Positions 58,539 through 64,000 of a stretch of 64,000 nucleotides of DNA are shown here, piece after piece. Each line of letters begins with the position of its first letter. The stretch's first letter is position 1. This DNA is from Metellina segmentata. Its lineage: Eukaryota > Arthropoda > Arachnida > Araneae > Tetragnathidae. The notes beneath the pieces are model-generated. The model had not been told where the DNA came from, made no database searches, and saw only the letters and a list, made by a program, of their open reading frames with translations. Location of the stretch: assembly GCA_947359465.1 (NCBI GenBank), contig OX375879.1, forward strand, positions 93,180,078 through 93,244,077, in the 5' to 3' direction. A program made the translations under genes and the position numbers.

Positions 58539-60520
58539 GCCACGAGCGAATAAATGCGTTTATTTGAAACCCATACACAAGAGTATCATGACTATGCAAA
58601 ATCAATTTTGTAAATAGTTTTGTTTGGAAATAAAGGCCCATCTTAAGTCATTTTCCTGTAAAATTTTCGTTCGCTAATCGTGAAAGTTTCTAATCAGCGT
58701 TTTATGTGATTTCAAATATTTTTAAATACATCTGGAAATACGCACTTTTCTAAAGGAGTATGGTATCTTGCATATAAATTAGTGTTTGATAACAGACTGA
58801 TAGTTAAATATATGTGTGCTGTGTAGTCATGTTTAGTGTGATAGTTACGAGTTTGCTTCAACTAGTGATATTTAAAAAAGGGCTTATTTTATTACATGTT
58901 TGTTCGTCGAAATTAAGCCACTTGAAAATGATAATTATTATTATAATAGCATAATCAGAGTTGGATAGTAAATAAAAATTTATTACAGATTTCTATTTGG
59001 GATATTCTACATTTAGCTGTACTTAAAATGTGTCAGATTGTTTCTTTATTCAGACACATCAAGCCTAGATAGGGTTATATATTTGTCAAACTCAAAATGT
59101 TAAACTATTGCTGGAGATGAAGCTTTTTCCAAAATTTATTTTTACTGAATTTAAATCATAATTAATCATATTTGACCTTATTTTTTTAATTATCTTCAAA
59201 ATCTAAAGAATTTCCGATAATTGCAGAAAAGATATAAAATAATTTAAAGCCTTTAATTTTTTTAATTTTATAATGATGAAGACTAAATTTAGAGATAAAA
59301 TTCACCAGTTAAAAAAACGCATTTTTATTTTGCAGTAAATGAATCTAAATTTAATTAGAAACAAGCAAGACAAAATGTCATGGATAATAATTTGTTTTAG
59401 TTTGTATCTGCTAATGCCAGAATTAGTGTTTTATGTTTAATTCCATTTAGAATACATAGTTGTAGGTTTCCATTTCATGAAAAGAAAGAAAATATACTTC
59501 AAAAATATATACATTAAACCACATGTAAGACATTTAACTTAGTAACATACCAAATTAATTTGTCATGCTTTTGTTAATGATGGGGAAATTCGAAAATATC
59601 ACACCCCTGATGAAAGAGTGCCACGAGTCAAAATACTTTTAGATAAACTGAGTGAAAGACTATTCACCTTAGGTTTGTGATTTCAACCTGAAAAAAAAAC
59701 TGGTCAATAATCTATTAGTTATAAATAATTTAACTGCGCATAACACACAGTGCATAAACAGATAGGAGCATGGAAAATATTGATCCCTCTCAAAATGTTT
59801 ATTTATTCTTTAAACCATACGTTTTAAATGAACAACAGCACACTCCCTGTGCACCACAGACGTGCAAGACAGGGATTACAGAAGTAAGCTGATCAAACAA
59901 AGAAACAGCGAGAAAAAAATTTGACTAACGTTACAAGATTTAATGAACTTTACAAATGAGTAGAAAAGCAGCTTAGATTGAATAATGACACTGAGTTTCA
60001 CTGGTCATGTTTTACCCAAGTTGCCGAAGGTATTAGACCAATTTAATTTCAACATTGTTCTTTTCATTGCTGATGAACTAGTTTTATGTTTTTAATTTGC
60101 TTAAAATGTTCTTGATTTACAATTTTTAAGCAAAATTCCTTGTGTTTTCAGTTGCAATACGTAATGAAAATTATTTGCCAAGTGAAATGTACAGAATTTA
60201 CTGAAGAAAATATTCATTGGAAAGTGTAGAATATTAAATAAGAACAAGACAGTTTGTAATAATTTTAAACCAATCGAAACAATCTGATTAATAAATTTTA
60301 GAAAAAAGTAAGTGAGTACAGAAATGATTCCAAGGAACAAATGATTTTAAATACAAGAAATTCTTTCTTTAAGGATTATTTTTTTATCTTGATCAGAAAA
60401 AGTTCGATAAAATAAAACACATTATGGAACGTTGTTGAAAATCAATGTTAAATCGAAAAAACCGCTAGATTCGAAGCAATAAAAAGACTATAAAAATGGC
60501 AAAGATGCGAAATATAATAA

Positions 60521-61524
60521 TCTCTACTATTATAAAAGGAAGTGTTTACGTGCGCGCGCGCTTGTGTGTGGTGTCCTGACGAATCTATGGCACTTACAAA
60601 AATGAGATTTGGCACAGATAGTCCAAATTTTTGTAATATTTCTATTGCGCCCGAATTTTAAAATTTTTTAATGCAGATTGTAATGTAATTTTTAAATGTA
60701 GAACATTTAAAAATTAATTTGTTGGAATTTAATTATTATTGTTTCCCTTAGAATGTCAACAGTATAAAGAGATGACAGAATGTAATTTTTTTTCCGTTTG
60801 ATTTTCCTGGAATGATTTTAGCGAACGAACAAAACAAATAAAGTTTTAACTGGAGTTATGTTGTTCTTCTTTCTGTCTCCTAGATTGTTAAAGACAGATT
60901 AAAAATTTCAACAGAACTGAAATCTGCGGAAATTTTTACATTATAGCGATACCTAAAATAATGATTTTCTTAATTAAAATTTTTTTTTAATTGTAACTTT
61001 TACATTTTTTCCCATACGAATTTTACTTTCGCTATCAATATATCAAATATTCCATTTCCTGCTTTTTTAATTGTAACTTTTTTAATTTTGCAATACGAAT
61101 ATGGGGCATTAGACAATGACGTCACGACTTTTGCGTTCTTCTATCTCAGCGATCGTTAAAGATATAATGAAAATTTCAACCGATTTGAAATCTGCGGAAA
61201 ATTTTTCACCAAACAGATACCTTCTACGCTTAATTTTCTTTTAATAAATAATTTTCAAATTAAATAGTTATATTTTTGCAAGGATTGTGACGTCACGCCG
61301 ATTAGATGTCTTCGCAATTCGAATTTGGCCGCATTTGACAATGACGAGGCCACCACGGGCAACGCCGTGATAGCTGTTATAAAATAGGCTATGAATTCCC
61401 AATTGGTTTGCGATGCAAACCAAAGAATTCGTAACAATCACCGGGGGTTAGCGAGCAGTGGTCACACCTGAACGCACGAAAAGAACTGTCACGGGCAACG
61501 CCGTGCTGGCCACACAGTGGCTAG
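60521..61524 (+). mobile_element. 1,004-bp non-autonomous Helitron, unit B
   Basis: Duplicate of 39588-40591 with identical ends and length; A and T flanks are conserved. Confidence 0.75.
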
Positions 61525-62105
61525 TTATAAACATACGACTCAGTTCTTAATACAGTAACCCATGATGTATCACTTTTCTCTGGAGACATGAAAAGAGGGT
61601 GCAATAGCGAAAGTTGTGAAAAAAATAGTGTTTTTATGGTAGAACGGTGCTTCTTGTATATGTATTCGTATTAAGTAACCGGAAGTAAAATCCTCGTCTT
61701 TTGTTGGTTTGATTGCTTACATTGAAAATCTCTCGTAAAGTTAAGTTATGATGTTGAATTTTTTTATTTTATGATAAGACCTGTTTTTAATCAATCTTGG
61801 TTTGTCATTTAGCATAATAGTTTGTTATATAATAGTTTGTCATTTAGTATTTAGTCAAAAATAATGCTACAATTTTTTCTCTGGGTTATTACTTTCATTT
61901 TCAAACAAAATTTATTAAATAAGATATCGCTGTTAGATTCTTTAGTTTTAACTTGCTTAGTACAAATTATTTTACATTTATTTGTTATACGTAATAAGAA
62001 AGCCTATTAAATTTTAATAAAGGTTATAATGTAAAAAAGTATGTTAAAATCATAAACGATAAATGAATTATAAATTGATATTGAGAAACACAATTTAAAT
62101 CTTTA

Positions 62106-62558
62106 TGTGGTGTATATAACCACACAATTCGATAATTCGAGCTTGACCCAATCCCGGAAGCAGATACTTTAATTTGAATAGATAATTTACAAAATAATCT
62201 TTAAAATTAACTTGGAGTACTCATCACTCTGTTGTTGGACCAACAGGTATCCGAATAAAATAAAGTCCGTTTTTCAATAAAGACGTACACTACTTGTAAA
62301 ACAATATATTTATTAAAGAAAGACTTATTCGCAACGGTACATATAATTATGCATTTTGTGGACTCACCACTACTGTTAGGCCTTAGCCATAAAAATATAC
62401 TCCCGTCCTCCTACAGTACTGGTAAGGTCTCTGATAAAAACCTTTCTTCGCAAACGCAACACTCTGCAGAGCTGGCAGCTCTATGCCGCGATTGCGTCAG
62501 CCAGCAACGGAGGTGCGGTGCAATAGCTCACAGCGATTGCATCACCTAGCAGCGTACA
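62106..62558 (-). repeat. BEL 3' LTR, unit B
   Basis: 453 bp, nearly identical to 41172-41622 and flanked by the same sequence on the left. Confidence 0.85.
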
Positions 62559-63246
62559 ATTCCTCCCGCCTTAATTTTGCGAGAGCTAAAATTAAACTCA
62601 AAAACAATATTAGAAATACTCAAATCAATCACTGGGATACAATATAAAACAATAGAACAATAAATTGAAGTTTGGTTAGAGTTCCGCTAAGTTTTTATGT
62701 AAAAGTTCACCAACTGCAAAAATTGGATTCAGATTCGAACATACACATCCGTGAGCCTCACTACAAATTCAATCTGGCCTGAATCTTAAGGACTTTACCA
62801 CCGCTAGATCTTTTAACGACATGATCTTCAGCTTTTGAAACTTCTAGATGATACAATTTTTGAATTGGCCGAATAAGCGTACCATTCAAAGTTTTTTATT
62901 GAACTACAAGAACTTTACCATTCCTACCAGGGAAAATTGTTTCTATTCGAGCCATCGGCCACTTGATACGTTTCTGATTGTTCTGCCCTACCAATGCAAA
63001 GTCTCCTATTTGGAGGGTAGTATCTTTATTTCGAGAGCGCTCTGATTTTCGTCTGGTCTTTTCTCTTTGCTGCGAAAAACCCGTGGTGTCGGGCTTTTAT
63101 TGTAAGCGCCAAAAGTTCTCTACTTGTAAATCAATTAAGTGAGATCTCACGTTAATATCTTTCTATTTTAAGTCTTTTATTGGATTTTTCATTCAGTTGT
63201 ATGTTGTTCACGCAATGCCCTTTTTCTTATACATACACGTGTGTAT

Positions 63247-63739
63247 TTATTTAGGAATAAATTTAGTCCCATCTGAGTATATGGTGGAAATTCTACCCAG
63301 TCGGGCAATGAAACGACGCAGCGATTGTAGGAACGCCTCTGTCCTTAAGGAAGTGACTGCTTCTAGATGCACTGCTCTATATACAGCATATGCATATACC
63401 ACAATCCATCCCTTCTTTCGTCCTTTGAGATACAATGGGCAGCCGAGGTGCACTCCCGTAATTTCGAAGGTCAAGGCATCTCGCACCCGATCAAGTGGTA
63501 GCTGTACTGTCGATGTATTCTCGGCCTTTGCAATAAATTTCTTACATCTGATGCACGTAGAAATGAGGTTTCATTAATCGTTTAGATGCTATTATCCAGA
63601 ATCTTTCTCGCAATTTCGTAGCAAGTGCCAATACTCCTACATGGCAGTGTTTAAGATGATATTCTCTAACAAGGCACGTCACCACATGATGTTTTGACGG
63701 TAAAAGTACAGGATTCGTTTTAAGATTCGTTTCGCCCAT
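63247..63739 (-). pseudogene. BEL integrase remnant, unit B
   Basis: The zinc-binding segment (HHVV...HLKHCHVGV) and the core with GVHLGCPLYLKGRKKGW and YSDGTKF are in separate frames, as in unit A. Replacement of the first catalytic Asp by His and the shortened second motif are shared with unit A. Confidence 0.8.
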
Positions 63740-64000
63740 GCCAAAACTCGTACTATTGGGGAGAAATTTGAAATATGTGTGTTTTCAAACATTTCTCTTC
63801 TATCTTCGTGCTTAAAGTGTAACTGCAGAAGAAATCTTCACAGGATAGATGACTTGCTCATCAACTAAAATTTTGCCGCTTGGCCAGGCATTGGGTGATC
63901 TCTTGAGCCATTCCAGTCCCTCACACCATAGGAATTTTAAAAAATGACAGTCCGTTTCTTTCACTTCAATTTGCAAGAAAGCTCTATCAGCAACAGCAGC

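Larger units (their letters stand above)
47938..64000 (+). repeat. Tandem duplication unit, copy B (cut by window end)
   Basis: Second copy of the unit starting in the middle Tc1 element. It repeats, in the same order and orientation, the minisatellite, the candidate secreted gene, the nested MITEs, the Helitron and the BEL retrotransposon down to its reverse transcriptase remnant at the window edge. It lacks the TTAA element and the long TA tract of copy A. Confidence 0.85.
62106..64000 (-). mobile_element. BEL/Pao LTR retrotransposon, unit B (cut by window end)
   Basis: The 3' LTR lies at 62106-62558. The polypurine tract, DUF5641 remnant (frame broken), integrase core (63486-63247, with the same GVHLGCP substitution), zinc finger (63739-63542) and RT/linker remnant follow toward the right edge. 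The shared defects show that the element was already dead when the segment duplicated. Confidence 0.85.

Noticed and set aside
1..64000. CRISPR arrays, bacterial operons, rRNA genes
   Set aside because: No regularly spaced repeats with unique spacers, no Shine-Dalgarno-led ORF strings and no rRNA-like segments; the window is eukaryotic.
26121..64000. Treating the duplication purely as an assembly haplotype artefact
   Set aside because: It cannot be excluded without reads, but the chimeric Tc1 exactly at the junction and the different left flanks fit a real crossover better.

Overview
This window is AT-rich eukaryotic nuclear DNA from an animal, most likely an arthropod and probably a chelicerate. 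The clues are a spliced gene for a conserved animal protein (SZRD1), families of Tc1/mariner, BEL/Pao, Helitron, hAT-like and tRNA-derived SINE elements, and the absence of any bacterial gene organisation. The chelicerate assignment rests on the general look of the Tc1, SINE and Helitron families and is an inference. Only a few host coding segments can be supported; most of the window is intron, intergenic DNA and transposon debris.

Region 1 (1-12 kb): the 5' part of an SZRD1 (SUZ RNA-binding domain containing 1) gene on the minus strand. Three coding exons with canonical splice sites and matching phases are visible (8860-8801, 6545-6493, 2942-2694). The last coding exon or exons lie left of the window. 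Introns hold repeat fragments.

Region 2 (12-26 kb): a transposon graveyard. It includes a 2.3-kb element (12136-14456) with 29-bp perfect terminal inverted repeats and a perfect 10-bp target duplication, which carries a broken Helitron-type helicase/endonuclease ORF. It also holds a cluster of tRNA-derived SINEs, a short Helitron, a Harbinger-like MITE, a mariner 3' half, and remnants of pogo-like and Tc1 elements.

Region 3 (26-64 kb): a direct tandem duplication with a unit of about 21.8 kb. Copy A runs from about 26121 to 47937. Copy B starts at 47938 and runs off the right edge. Both breakpoints lie at the same point inside a Tc1 element, and the middle Tc1 looks like a recombinant of two differently deleted copies, as expected for unequal crossing-over. 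Each copy carries (a) a candidate four-exon gene on the minus strand, with a TATA box, a signal peptide, four cysteines and a His-rich repeat tail, not recognised as any known family; (b) nested MITEs, SINEs and a Helitron; and (c) a decayed BEL/Pao LTR retrotransposon. The copies differ by a 778-bp TTAA-flanked element inserted just behind the stop codon of gene copy A, a microsatellite, small indels, and a 1-nt deletion in exon 2 of gene copy B.

The candidate secreted gene pair, the unequal-crossover junction, and the TIR/TSD element with Helitron cargo are the three most noteworthy items.
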